Positions 51,280 through 61,578 of a stretch of DNA of 64,000 nt are shown piece by piece. The DNA lies in contig MPUH01000180.1 in assembly GCA_001970955.1 (NCBI GenBank), positions 1-64,000 of the forward strand, given 5' to 3'. Position numbers and translations under genes: made by a program. Every line of letters starts with the position of its first letter. Position 1 is the first letter of the stretch. The notes beneath the pieces are model-generated. The model did no database searches and was not told where the DNA came from. It was given only the letters and a program-made list of their open reading frames with translations. This DNA comes from Stentor coeruleus (taxonomy: Eukaryota > Ciliophora > Heterotrichea > Heterotrichida > Stentoridae).

Positions 51280-53148
51280 ATGGTTAGTTATTTTGTTATT
51301 ACTCATCTTCCTTTTATCCTTTTACCATCGTATTTTATTCTATACACTATTCAAAGGATTATTAGGCATTGGAAGGATGGTAAAGAACGAGCACGAACAT
51401 CAGGTGGAAGACTAGTAATAAAATTGCTTGCGACTATAACATGTGCAATATTTGAGTTAGTTCATATAGCAGATTATTCTCCTAATCAAAACTATTCGGA
51501 TGGGGAGATTGCATTTAGGATTTCCTATTTTGTTTTGTCAGGTGTAGCTTGGGCTGCTAGCTCAATCCTTGTGTTCTTTGATTATAATAGAAGACTTAAG
51601 GCTCAATGGCATGGACAAAGAATTTTTTGGATTTTGGAAACACCAACAAATCTTGCATTGCTATTAATGAATATTTTAGTTACTGATTACAATTATAGTG
51701 GTGTTGAGTTTTTCAGCTTTTCATTAATTCAGATTATATCATATATTGTAGTCACATCAATAAGCCTTTTTCTTGCTTTTCTAGCATTGTTTAGACCAAA
51801 CGATTTTACAGTTATTTCACCTAATTTCCCTGAAAAGCTTGAAGAAAATTTTATTGTAAAAGATGAGGGAGGTATTGATAAGAAACTAGATGAGATATCT
51901 TTACGAATTTCATATACAAGATACAAAATCAGACAGATGCAAAATTCAAGTTTGATTCAATATAAGGTAAATTTGAATATTAACACTTCAATAATTCATA
52001 TAACAAGAACTCTTAATGATTTTGAAGGGCTTGACAGGTTGCTAAAAAGTAAATTTGCTAGAGGACAAATTCATGCTAGAAGTTTCCCTGAGTTCCCTAC
52101 AGAAAAACTTCGAAGTTCTAGTATTAACGAAAGAGGTCAGGCTTTATGTGAATATCTAAATAATCTTCTATCAATTGAATTCATGACTCCTGAGCTTATA
52201 GACTTCCTCAATATCGAAGGGGAATACCGAGATATTTTAACATTAAAACATTCCCAACTAATCGGTGAAAGGTTACCAAACGAAGAAACTATTTTACGTA
52301 ATGAGTCTTTTTCAGGTAATTATTACTCTCCATACTCAACTGAAAATACAGAAAGTTTCTATGGTAATTCTTCAAGACTTCAATGGATAGTTAAAATTCG
52401 AGTCCTTAGTCATTCTCAAGAAGATGTATCTAAAGAAATCGATTATTACGTTAAAAGTAAAATCCCATGCTTAAAATTCAAACACACAAAAGGTTTCACA
52501 ATAGACGATATTCTTTCTTTACATAAAGCTATAAAAAAACAAGACCTTTCTATAGAAAATCCTATAAAAAACTATTCGATACTTAAAAATCATGTAGAAG
52601 ATACTGTTGAACTTAGACGTATGGAAATAGAACATTATTTGCTTGAAATATTAAACGACCCTGCATTTATATGTAAAGATGCTTTGAAGTTTATAGGTTG
52701 TGATGCTGATCTTTGTAGTATATTAGATAATATTCCTGAGTTTTCATATACTATTACAGATAGCATTGAGTGGAAAGGAGAAATTGGAGAAGATTCATCA
52801 CATTTTATTGTATACAAGGTTGGGATAAGTGAAAAAAATACTTTAAGTGGAATTGAGACTGAATGGAAATTTAGCAGAAGGTTTAGAGAATTTTTTGCGC
52901 TTAATGATAGGCTTATAAGACGTCAAAGTAGTACTTTGCTAAAAAACTATTTGATTAGTAAAGGGAAAAATACCAAAGATTTAAACTTGCCTTATTTACC
53001 TGGTAGAAGCCTTGCACCATTATGCACATCACAAGAAATTGAAGAAAGGAAAATTGGCCTTGATTTTTATATTAAAGAGCTTGTCATGAATCCTTATGTT
53101 GTGTGCAGTTATGCATTTAGAGAGTTTGTTGATAATAAAACTCAGTAA
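51280..53148 (+). CDS. Membrane protein with ABCC-like N-terminal helices and several PX-like domains
   Basis: 622 residues, ATG 51280, TAA 53148. Residues 1-185 contain five hydrophobic helices with basic loops (YTIQRIIRHWKDGKERAR, FFDYNRRLKAQWHGQRIFW). They recall the TMD0 bundle of ABCC transporters. Residues ~225-315 have a PX-like pattern (TRTLNDFEGLDRLLK, FPEFPTEKL, INERGQALCEYLNNLL). Residues ~370-465 may be a second, weaker one (LRRMEIEHYLLEIL). Residues ~490-620 are the clearest PX domain (FSRRFREFFALNDRL, LPYLPGRSLAP, IEERKIGLDFYIKELV) with the lipid-binding Arg-Arg-Phe. PX domains bind phosphoinositides, so an endosomal adaptor is inferred. No ABC ATPase is present. Confidence 0.7.
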   Translation: MVSYFVITHLPFILLPSYFILYTIQRIIRHWKDGKERARTSGGRLVIKLLATITCAIFELVHIADYSPNQNYSDGEIAFRISYFVLSGVAWAASSILVFFDYNRRLKAQWHGQRIFWILETPTNLALLLMNILVTDYNYSGVEFFSFSLIQIISYIVVTSISLFLAFLALFRPNDFTVISPNFPEKLEENFIVKDEGGIDKKLDEISLRISYTRYKIRQMQNSSLIQYKVNLNINTSIIHITRTLNDFEGLDRLLKSKFARGQIHARSFPEFPTEKLRSSSINERGQALCEYLNNLLSIEFMTPELIDFLNIEGEYRDILTLKHSQLIGERLPNEETILRNESFSGNYYSPYSTENTESFYGNSSRLQWIVKIRVLSHSQEDVSKEIDYYVKSKIPCLKFKHTKGFTIDDILSLHKAIKKQDLSIENPIKNYSILKNHVEDTVELRRMEIEHYLLEILNDPAFICKDALKFIGCDADLCSILDNIPEFSYTITDSIEWKGEIGEDSSHFIVYKVGISEKNTLSGIETEWKFSRRFREFFALNDRLIRRQSSTLLKNYLISKGKNTKDLNLPYLPGRSLAPLCTSQEIEERKIGLDFYIKELVMNPYVVCSYAFREFVDNKTQ

Positions 53149-53281
53149 GATATATATTTTTGCAATAAGATTTTGTATTTAAGTAAATATAATAGTTATT
53201 TATGATTGAAATCCTAGAATAATTTTTATGATATAAAGTTTGTTATATCCTCTGTCTGATATTAATTTCATTTATATATTT

Positions 53282-54409
53282 ATGATCCTTTTTCTAAGTT
53301 TTTTAGCACAAGTTCACTGCGAACTGTTTGCTGTTATAGAACTTGCTAGGGAACCTACAACTAATCCTAGATTCAGCCTACCTATAATAGAAACACACAA
53401 AGAAAATCTAGGTGATATATCTGAAAAAGGTATTCAACAAGAGTTATCTTTAGGACAATTTATCAATCAAAGATATGGGAATATTATTTTAGAAACCTTC
53501 AATGAAAACGCTACATATTTTGTCAAAAATCGTAAATCAGCTATTGCCGCACTAAACTATCAGATTCAAGGGATTTTCTCAAATAAACTAAAACTCAAGC
53601 CAAAGCCCAAAGATTATACGAAAGATGAGCTAATGCTCAGTCCAGAAATACACTGTCAAAGACTAGTTTCACTTCTTAAAAGCAACTTTTTAATATTTGA
53701 ATCTCATCCTTTATATACAAATTTAACTCAATATTCTTATGAACTTGAACCTCTTATTGGGAATATTTCTGTACTTCAAGTTTATTTTTTAGGAGATTTT
53801 ATACTTAGTTACACAGAACAAGGTTTGATTTTACCTTTTATTTTATCAAAAGAATGCCAAAAACTTGTTATTGAAATCTATCATAAATACCATGAATGGT
53901 TATTATATGGGAGTATAGAACAAGGTAAGTTAGGGTTTACTGATCTTGCTTTATCTATAACAGATTACTTAAAACGTTTACTTAGACCGATAAAATCACA
54001 AAGGTTCCTTCCAATAATGATGGATGAAGGGCAGTTTTTAGCTTTTTTGCACTTTTTAGGCCTTGATTTTACACCTAAACCCCCAGCTGCAGCTATTTTT
54101 ATTGAAATCCACAAGTACTCAGACAGGACTACATTTAGAATTTTCTATGAAAACCAATATGTTGAGTCTGATACTTTTGGCTTAGAACATAATGTTGACT
54201 TTTTGATTGATTTTTTTAACTCAAGGGTTTTTGTTGGTGGAGCTAAAAGGATATGCAATATTGTTAAAGGGAGTATAAAAGAAAGTATGACTTGGAGGTA
54301 TTGGACTGCTGGGGCTATTGGGGTATTGTTGTTTATTATGGCAGCGTATTGGAGAAGAATTGAACCTTGGATTATTGGAAAAAAAATTGAAGAGGCTAAG
54401 AAAGAATAA
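53282..54409 (+). CDS. Histidine acid phosphatase-like type I membrane protein, probably inactive
   Basis: ATG 53282 (first Met in frame) gives a signal peptide MILFLSFLAQVHC, an ectodomain, and a C-terminal membrane helix (WTAGAIGVLLFIMAAYW) with a short Lys/Glu cytoplasmic tail. This is the topology of lysosomal acid phosphatase. Family marks include EKGIQQELSLGQFINQRYG (the G-x-x-Q-x-x-x-x-G-x-x-x-R-Y region) and AAIFIEIHKYSDRTTFRIFY near the end. The catalytic RHGxRxP is replaced by ELAREPTTN. The second motif (S/G-HD) is replaced by MMDEGQFLAFL. Both catalytic His are thus missing, so I infer a pseudoenzyme, perhaps a binding or adhesion protein. 375 residues, TAA 54409. Confidence 0.75.
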   Translation: MILFLSFLAQVHCELFAVIELAREPTTNPRFSLPIIETHKENLGDISEKGIQQELSLGQFINQRYGNIILETFNENATYFVKNRKSAIAALNYQIQGIFSNKLKLKPKPKDYTKDELMLSPEIHCQRLVSLLKSNFLIFESHPLYTNLTQYSYELEPLIGNISVLQVYFLGDFILSYTEQGLILPFILSKECQKLVIEIYHKYHEWLLYGSIEQGKLGFTDLALSITDYLKRLLRPIKSQRFLPIMMDEGQFLAFLHFLGLDFTPKPPAAAIFIEIHKYSDRTTFRIFYENQYVESDTFGLEHNVDFLIDFFNSRVFVGGAKRICNIVKGSIKESMTWRYWTAGAIGVLLFIMAAYWRRIEPWIIGKKIEEAKKE

Positions 54410-55402
54410 GGTTATATAAGTAGGTAGTTTATAAAATTAGAATATGATTTTTAATTAGTATATGCTGTAGGAAGGTTAATTAATATAAAAAATAGGTTTG
54501 GGCTATGATTCATTTTGATAAATAAACATATAAGATTATATAAGAGTTTTTATCTTTAAAATACTTTTATTATTGAGTTGATAAATTTATAAAGTAATTC
54601 TACAATTGACAACCTACCACATCATATTTTTGTTGCATAAATCGTGCATCTTAATTATAATTACACAAGCATATATGATAAAATGAAAATGGAGTATAAA
54701 TGGAAATTATGTTTAATAATAATATAATAGATAATCAAATATATAATAATATACTAACTCTAGCTTTAAATATTTATAAAGACAACTAAAAAGCCATCTA
54801 GTATTACTATTCTAATTATCTATTCATATAACATAAATCAATCAACACTAGAAATGATGTCTACTAAATTTTAGTAATCTTAAAATTTATTAAAAGCATA
54901 TATTAGTTATATATAGTTTTAAAATATACATTTGAGAAGAGATATTATCTTAATCTTATATAAACCTTTCAGCAAAATAATAATTAAAATATTATATTTA
55001 GATTAATTTAAACTAAAGTTGTAATAGTTATCAAAAGCATTCATCACTCAAACATACCTCAAATTTCTCGATCCTTCCAAAAGATAAAGCATATAATCGC
55101 AAAAATCAACAACAGCATATAAATTTTCAAAAGCATCAAACTATTTTTTTCGTTCATACTTTAATTTTCTATTCAAAAAACCAAAAGTTTTTTTTATATC
55201 ATTGCAATGGTAAGTTAAATAATAAATTTGATAAATTGTAATAAGAGAAATATCTAACTTACTATACAGTATTTAAAGTTAATAATTTCATGAGAGTATA
55301 AAAAAAAAATCAGATATTTATATATGTTTATATTAAAAGTAAATAGCACAATAATAACAATTTTACAAAACTCATAGATTATGAAACCATTATATATTTT
55401 CA
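54410..55402. other. 1-kb AT-rich spacer, nothing seen
   Basis: Extremely AT-rich, with many TATA/TAAT runs. No gene, RNA or repeat was recognised. Confidence 0.5.
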
Positions 55403-56827
55403 ATGGGTTGTTCATTTTGTAAGCATCAAAGCAAAAGAAAAAAATCCTTAAATCACACATCAGGAAAACTAGCTGTTGAGATTTCAGCTACAGATATGAT
55501 GCCTAATAAAGTACTCTTTGATGAATATGTGAGCATCAAATATCTCGGTGCTGGGTCATTTTCTGAAGTAATGCTAACATATCACAAGCCTTCAAAACAG
55601 CAAAGAGCTTTAAAAATCATAAAAAAGTCAACTTTAGTCAATCAGCAACTAACCACCCTCTTCCAGCTTTCAGAAACAGCACTTTTAAAGCAATTCGACC
55701 ATCCTAATATAATCAAATGCTATCAAGAATTCGAAGATTCAGAGCATTTTTACTTACCAATGGAATACTGCAAAGGTGGAAACCTAAAAAAATTTTTAAA
55801 GCAATTATCGATTATCCCTGAAAAAAAAGTCGCTGAGATTATCAATCAAGTTTTTTTAGCTGTTTCTTATTTCCATGATATTAATGTTATACATAGAGAT
55901 CTAAAACCAGAGAATATCCTTTTAACATTTGAAAATGATTTTTATGTGAAAATAGCAGATTTTGGAAGTGCTTATATGATGAATGTAAATAGTTTAGCAA
56001 ATGGGATTTTTGGCACATTACATTATGTTGCTCCTGAGGTATTTTGTGGAAGTTATGATGAGAAAGTTGATGTTTGGAGTTGTGGGATTATTTTGTATAT
56101 GATGATTTTCGGAGTTTCACCTTATTCAAGTAGAAATTATGATGACCTTGCAAAAGAAATCAGTTCTAAATCTCTGATAATAAAATCATCAAATTTTCCA
56201 AGAAAAAGCATTTTTTTGATTGACTTTTTGGACCAATTGCTTCGTATTGATTCAAAAGATCGATTAAGTGCTAAGTCAGCTTTATGTCATCCGTGGCTCC
56301 AATTTTCTATTTGTGCAGATTGTAAAAAACCTCTCTATGAATATTTACTTAATCTTTCATCAGAAAACTCAATTTCAACATTTCTTAAAGCGTATTCTTT
56401 GATACAAATTTATCTTATTGCAGATACTGAAGGAATTAGCAAGAATCTTAATAGCAAATTCTTGGGAACAATTTCTAATATAATAGAAAAAGAGATTATA
56501 AGCATAATAGGAACAGAAAAATCTAAACAAATATCATTAAAACTGCGTGAAGAATTAAAAACTAATACAGAATTGTTGAAAAACTTATATGAAAGTTTTA
56601 GAAATTATGTTGAAATAGATGAAATGTTTAGACATAAATCTGAAATAGTTGAAAATACAAGAAATTTGTTTATAAATAATGAAAATGAGCAGAGTATATT
56701 TCAAACTGTAAACAGTAGTGTGATAAGAAATGAAAAGATAGAATTTGCTTTTGAAGATATTGATCAAATAAACTCAAGCAATTTCGCTAGATTTGTGAAA
56801 TCACTTTGTCCTGATTTAGTTTTATAA
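55403..56827 (+). CDS. CDPK-like Ser/Thr kinase with degenerate C-terminal regulatory tail
   Basis: 474 residues beginning MGCSFCKHQSKRKKS, a myristoylation/palmitoylation-type membrane anchor. Kinase residues ~43-305: Gly loop GAGSFSEV, catalytic Lys in RALKIIKK, HRDLKPENILL, ADFGSAYM, FGTLHYVAPEV. All are intact, so it is active, of the CAMK/CDPK type. The C-terminal 165 residues are helical (FLKAYSLIQIYLIADTEGIS and on), placed where CDPKs carry EF-hands, but no canonical Ca2+ loop is visible. Membrane-bound signalling with lost or altered Ca2+ control is inferred. First of four MGC kinases in the last 9 kb. Confidence 0.88.
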   Translation: MGCSFCKHQSKRKKSLNHTSGKLAVEISATDMMPNKVLFDEYVSIKYLGAGSFSEVMLTYHKPSKQQRALKIIKKSTLVNQQLTTLFQLSETALLKQFDHPNIIKCYQEFEDSEHFYLPMEYCKGGNLKKFLKQLSIIPEKKVAEIINQVFLAVSYFHDINVIHRDLKPENILLTFENDFYVKIADFGSAYMMNVNSLANGIFGTLHYVAPEVFCGSYDEKVDVWSCGIILYMMIFGVSPYSSRNYDDLAKEISSKSLIIKSSNFPRKSIFLIDFLDQLLRIDSKDRLSAKSALCHPWLQFSICADCKKPLYEYLLNLSSENSISTFLKAYSLIQIYLIADTEGISKNLNSKFLGTISNIIEKEIISIIGTEKSKQISLKLREELKTNTELLKNLYESFRNYVEIDEMFRHKSEIVENTRNLFINNENEQSIFQTVNSSVIRNEKIEFAFEDIDQINSSNFARFVKSLCPDLVL

Positions 56828-57420
56828 TTATCGCAATAACAGTAACATTTATTGTAATTTAAATATTTGCATACTTGGTTTGCATTAAATAATTTAAAAT
56901 ATTCATATACAATTCAATATATGCTTATACATTATAGGGATTATAACATTATTGGGTAAATGAATTGTAGTAAATATCAGAAAATTAATTAAATTCCACT
57001 CTATTCTAAATTACTTAAATTATATGAAATATAAATTCTTCAGTCAAGTAAAAATATGTTGTATAAGAAATCATTACTAAAAACTGCATTAGAATAATAA
57101 TTTTTTTAGATATTTAAACATACATTATTATAGTTGTATTTATGATAGCTTAATAAAACTTAAAAAAAGTAAGAATCAATACTCACATTAGTATTACCAA
57201 AACCAATATTATTAACTAAAAATTTTTATTTTTGTTTTAAACTATAGTCAAAATTCTTTTATTAATCCTGCCTTTATTTGGCTAACAATTATTTATATCC
57301 TATCTCTTTATTATATTTAAAGTTGACACTATTTGCATATTTAACTCACTGAATAAACAGACTACTTAAATCATAGAAAATGTTTGTTTTGAAATGGAAA
57401 ATTTATATTTAACAGACTAG
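56828..57420. other. AT-rich spacer, nothing seen
   Basis: About 590 bases between co-directional genes. No open frame, RNA or repeat. Confidence 0.5.
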
Positions 57421-59004
57421 ATGTCAAAAGAGCATAAAGATAACGAAAACAAAGGTCTTCTTTGTAATTTTACCCATGAGAAGGCAGGAATGCAAGGACT
57501 TGATCGGGAAAAAATAAACAAAATAATCCACGATACATCAGTGAATACTGAATTTTTCAAACGTGAACAAGAACACATTGCAATAGTCGAAGAAAAAGCC
57601 CGATCAATGAAAAACAGGATCTCCGAATCTTTATCCAAAGGTCCTGATTTCATTCGGGAAATCAACGAAGAAATATATAAAATAATCCAAGAAATTGAAT
57701 CAGAACGTCATCTTTCTGAAACATGGATTCATGTTGATATGGATATGTTTTATGCATCAGTAGAAATCCGCGATAATCCAGAATTAGCTGATAAACCAGT
57801 TGCTGTGGGGGGTAATTCAATGATTGCAACAGCTAATTATATAGCTCGAAGATATGGTATAAGAAGTGCAATGCCTGGATTTATAGGCAAAAAGTTATGT
57901 GAAGAATTGGTTTTCGTAAAGCCAAATTTTAGCAAATATAGAGAAGAAGGTGAAAAAATAAGAGAAATTTTCAGGGATTTCGACCCCGACTTTGAAAGCA
58001 TGGGACTTGATGAAGGGAATTTAAGGGTGACTGAATATCTTATAAATAATGAAATGAATCATGATGAAGGAAGACAGGAACTTGCAAGGATTATAAGACA
58101 GAGAATTAAAGATAAAACTCAATTACCTGCTTCAGCTGGTATTGCTTGTAATAGAAGTTTGGCGAAAATAGCTACAGATATGGGAAAACCAAATGGTCAA
58201 TATTTTATACCTTTTGATAAAGAACAGATTATTGAAATTATGAGCAAGATGAATGTTAGGAAAATCCCTGGTGTAGGGAAAGTACTTGAAAAAACATTAA
58301 ATGAACTTGGAGTTGTTACATGTAAGGATATCTTACAGAAAAAATATGAACTTTATATAGCATTCCAAGCTGGTTCATTTAAATTCTTAGCCTCTGCAGC
58401 TTTAGGTGTAGGTAGTTGTTATCATCATGAAACAAGAGAAGAACAAAAAAGCATAAGCTTATCACGTACATTTGCATCTACTAACAATATAGAAGAAATC
58501 AATAAATACATAGCTGAGTTTTCTAGAGAAATAAGTGAACAATTAGATGAGAAAAATGCTCAAATCAAAACAGTTTCCGTATCATTGAAAACTTATAAAT
58601 TCGAGCCTAAGTCTAAATCAGAAACTCTTGGGAGATATATATACAAAGAACTTGATATATATGAAATAGCAATAAAACTTTATAATGAATTAGCTATAAA
58701 AGAAAAAATTAGACATGTTGGAGTTAGAGTTGCTAATATAATATATAGGAGGACTGGAGCTATAGATGATATTATTGAGAAGGTGTCAAAAGATCCTACA
58801 CCTAAACAGTCTTCGATTAAATGTTTTTCTCAACAATGCCCAGTGTGTAATAAAGTGTTTATGTATACAGAAAAACGTATGGAGATACATTTGAAACAGT
58901 GTTTAGAGGAACAAAGTCAGAAATTTCAACCTAAAGTTGTCAAAAAACAAAAAAATGCTCCACAACCAACTATAACACTTGATTGTTTTTATAAGAAAAA
59001 GTAA
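57421..59004 (+). CDS. POLK: DNA polymerase kappa (Y family, translesion)
   Basis: 527 residues, ATG 57421, TAA 59004. It copies past bulky minor-groove DNA lesions. The N-clasp region (residues ~20-100, GMQGLDREKINKIIHDTSVN) is typical of kappa. Then come HVDMDMFYASVE at about residue 104, ATANYIARRYGIRSAMPGFI, and SMGLDEGNLRVTEYL with the catalytic Asp-Glu. An HhH (RKIPGVGKVLEKTLNELGV) and the PAD domain follow. At about residue 473 a UBZ-type zinc finger, CPVCNKVF...HLKQC, should bind ubiquitinated PCNA. The C-terminal ITLDCFYKKK matches the PIP-like tail of animal Pol kappa (TLDxFFK). It is complete and very likely active. Confidence 0.95.
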   Translation: MSKEHKDNENKGLLCNFTHEKAGMQGLDREKINKIIHDTSVNTEFFKREQEHIAIVEEKARSMKNRISESLSKGPDFIREINEEIYKIIQEIESERHLSETWIHVDMDMFYASVEIRDNPELADKPVAVGGNSMIATANYIARRYGIRSAMPGFIGKKLCEELVFVKPNFSKYREEGEKIREIFRDFDPDFESMGLDEGNLRVTEYLINNEMNHDEGRQELARIIRQRIKDKTQLPASAGIACNRSLAKIATDMGKPNGQYFIPFDKEQIIEIMSKMNVRKIPGVGKVLEKTLNELGVVTCKDILQKKYELYIAFQAGSFKFLASAALGVGSCYHHETREEQKSISLSRTFASTNNIEEINKYIAEFSREISEQLDEKNAQIKTVSVSLKTYKFEPKSKSETLGRYIYKELDIYEIAIKLYNELAIKEKIRHVGVRVANIIYRRTGAIDDIIEKVSKDPTPKQSSIKCFSQQCPVCNKVFMYTEKRMEIHLKQCLEEQSQKFQPKVVKKQKNAPQPTITLDCFYKKK

Positions 59005-60081
59005 ACATTTTATGATTGTGGATTTTTATAAGTTAGGGATTTTAGGTTTTTATATTAGAGTTATGGGTTTATGTGTTGAATAAGTAAGCGATTTTTTATG
59101 ATTGGAATTAAAAGGATATTTTAATTGTGTTGGGAAAACTATTTTATTAGATATGAATAGGATATAATGATATAGCATAAATTCTTATATTTTTTTGATG
59201 ATATTTTCTAACTTATAAGTGGAATCTGTGTGTTTTTATACAAAAACAGATAAAATTATTTTCCTTGGCTTGGTATTATATATGTTATTTAAGAAAACTA
59301 TTATTATACTTAAACTTAGAGTATTATAAACTAATAATCATCATTCATATTCTTATGTTTTTTGTTAACTACTTATAGTTCAATTACCTTTTTTCACTAT
59401 AAAATTAGCTCTTTTATCTCATTTATCATCCCTTTTAGTGGCAATATCCCTTTACCTTATGCATTGCAAATTTATTTTCGAAATCAAACTTTTTAGACTT
59501 CACTTATACATAAATACTTACTATAACAACCTTTCAATTCACTCATAATTCAACTTTACGTTTTAAATTCATTACAAAGTTATCTTTAAAGCTTAAGAAT
59601 AAGCTTAAATATTTCCTACTCACAAATATATTTAAAAACTACCTAATTAAACAATTTCAGAAAAGGAACTTAGAAATTAAACTAAACTTGTTTACCTCTT
59701 GAAATTTGATCTAAAATTTAATCTTAAATATTCAAGCTTTTGGTATACCATTTAGATTTAAGTTAAAATTTTAAGTATTATTTTTCTATTATATACGAAT
59801 AATAAAGGAAAATGTATAAATTGTAAAATATTTTATAACCAGAGTATGTTTTTATAACAGTTATAATTTCCAGGTATAGTTTTTTTTTGAAAACTCAAAC
59901 ATTAATTGATTAAATAATCATGTGAAAACTCTTAAAGACTAATAGCATTTTATTATATTATTTTTTCAGAAATGATTATGTTTTTATATGCAATTTTATT
60001 CTATCTGGGAAATGATTCTAATAACTGCACGAATTTATAAATATAAAAATAAGATTGAATTGAAATAATTCATGGTAATAA
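59005..60081. other. 1.1-kb AT-rich spacer, nothing seen
   Basis: The G/T-biased start is a 3' flank; the rest is AT-rich. No open frame, structured GC island or repeat was seen. Confidence 0.5.
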
Positions 60082-61014
60082 ATGGGTTGTGCTGCAGTCA
60101 AAAATAGACAAGATAAATCAAAAGATATTCATTCAATAAACATTAAAAAAGATCAACTCCCATCATCTATCATTGATAGTATTGGGATGACTTTCCACCC
60201 AGATTATGTTTCTTTATCAGTCCTAAAAGTTGGAACCTTAGCAGAGATTATAAGAGTCAAACATATTCCAACAAAAACCTATCGAGCCCTTAGAGTTATT
60301 CCGAAACATCGTCTTATAAAAGGAAATATTGACCCAAACACTTTTTCAATACAAGCAACATTACACTCAAAATTATCTCATCCAAACATAATTGAATATA
60401 TAGAGCATTTTTCTGATGAAAAATATTTTTTTATAGTAACTGAGTTATGTAAAGGTTTTTCTCTTCTCCGCAAATCTAAACAAGTAGAAAAGTTTTCAGA
60501 AATTGAAGCAAGTAATACTATGTATGAAATACTTCAAGCTGTTGAATATATGCATAATAATAACATTGTTCATAGAGATTTAAGCTTAGAAAATGTTCAA
60601 ATAAAAGATTTTACTTGTAATACTATAAAAATTGCTGGTTTTGATTATTTAAGTGAACTTGGGCCTGATGGTAAAACTCAAGGTGTTTATGGGTCACTTC
60701 ATTTTATAGCTCCAGAAGTCTTTAGAGGGAAATATAATGAAAAAGTTGATATTTGGAGCTGTGGGATTATTGCATATATTTTGATAACAGGGAAATATCC
60801 ATATATTGGTTTTCATAAAATTGAACAGGTTGGGAAAATGCCTTTTGAACTCACGGATGAAAAATGCGCAGGATTTTCTGGAGAACTTAAGAACCTTATG
60901 AAGAAAATGCTGGATATGAACCCTGAAAGTCGGATTTCTGCTTCGGATGCACTTAAGCATTGGTGGTTTAAGAAAAATATATCAAAACATAGAAAATCTC
61001 AGACTAATTTTTAG
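60082..61014 (+). CDS. MGC-type pseudokinase related to its neighbours
   Basis: 310 residues starting MGCAAVKNRQDKSKD (lipid anchor). The fold is plainly a kinase of the same family as the genes at 61579 and 62554 (NEKVDIWSCGIIAYILITGKYPY is shared). Key residues are changed: no glycine loop (VLKVGTLAEIIRV), catalytic Lys replaced by Arg (YRALRVIPK), HRDLSLEN with Ser for Lys, and IAGFDY for DFG with the metal-binding Asp replaced by Gly. The HRD Asp and APE remain. It should be catalytically dead or very weak, and may regulate the active paralogues. TAG 61014. Confidence 0.88.
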   Translation: MGCAAVKNRQDKSKDIHSINIKKDQLPSSIIDSIGMTFHPDYVSLSVLKVGTLAEIIRVKHIPTKTYRALRVIPKHRLIKGNIDPNTFSIQATLHSKLSHPNIIEYIEHFSDEKYFFIVTELCKGFSLLRKSKQVEKFSEIEASNTMYEILQAVEYMHNNNIVHRDLSLENVQIKDFTCNTIKIAGFDYLSELGPDGKTQGVYGSLHFIAPEVFRGKYNEKVDIWSCGIIAYILITGKYPYIGFHKIEQVGKMPFELTDEKCAGFSGELKNLMKKMLDMNPESRISASDALKHWWFKKNISKHRKSQTNF

Positions 61015-61578
61015 AGTAGAAAATGAAATAGAATAAAATATTATGTTTTTTTAGTTTAGAATATTCTTTTGATTTTTGGATTTTTTTTTTGTGTTAATTT
61101 TTTATGAAAAGCAAAGGATTTATTACTAGTTGTGCTATTCAGAAAGGATTTTCGATTTTTTTCTTATGATTTTTTATAGATATAAGATAGTTATTAAGTT
61201 TAATTATATATATTGGTGTTTTTTTTTATATTAGGCTAATCAGTATGGGGTTTATTGATTTCAATTTAGTGTATCCTGTGCTATAATTGACATAAAATTT
61301 CAAGAGCCTAAAAAATATAATTTGCCAATTTTCTTAGTGAAATAAGCATTATTNAAATATAATTTGCCAATTTTCTTAGTGAAATAAGCATTATTTTTGT
61401 GTTTTTTATAATCATTTGTTTAAAGTTTTTTTTTCATCTTTAACTTAATATATTATACCCTCTACCAAGATATGATTTTTCACAAAATTTTATTTTCCAA
61501 ATTTAATGAATATTTTCTAGACTAATAATTCAATTATATTTCCATATTATACTTCTCATAAATCCAACAGTAATAAAT
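61015..61578. other. Spacer with N-gap duplication
   Basis: AT-rich; no gene. Contains a 41-bp duplication around N61354. Confidence 0.45.
61313..61395. repeat. 41-bp direct duplication around N61354
   Basis: 61313-61353 and 61355-61395 are identical around a single N. Same gap pattern as 8270, 18516 and 51056. Confidence 0.92.
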
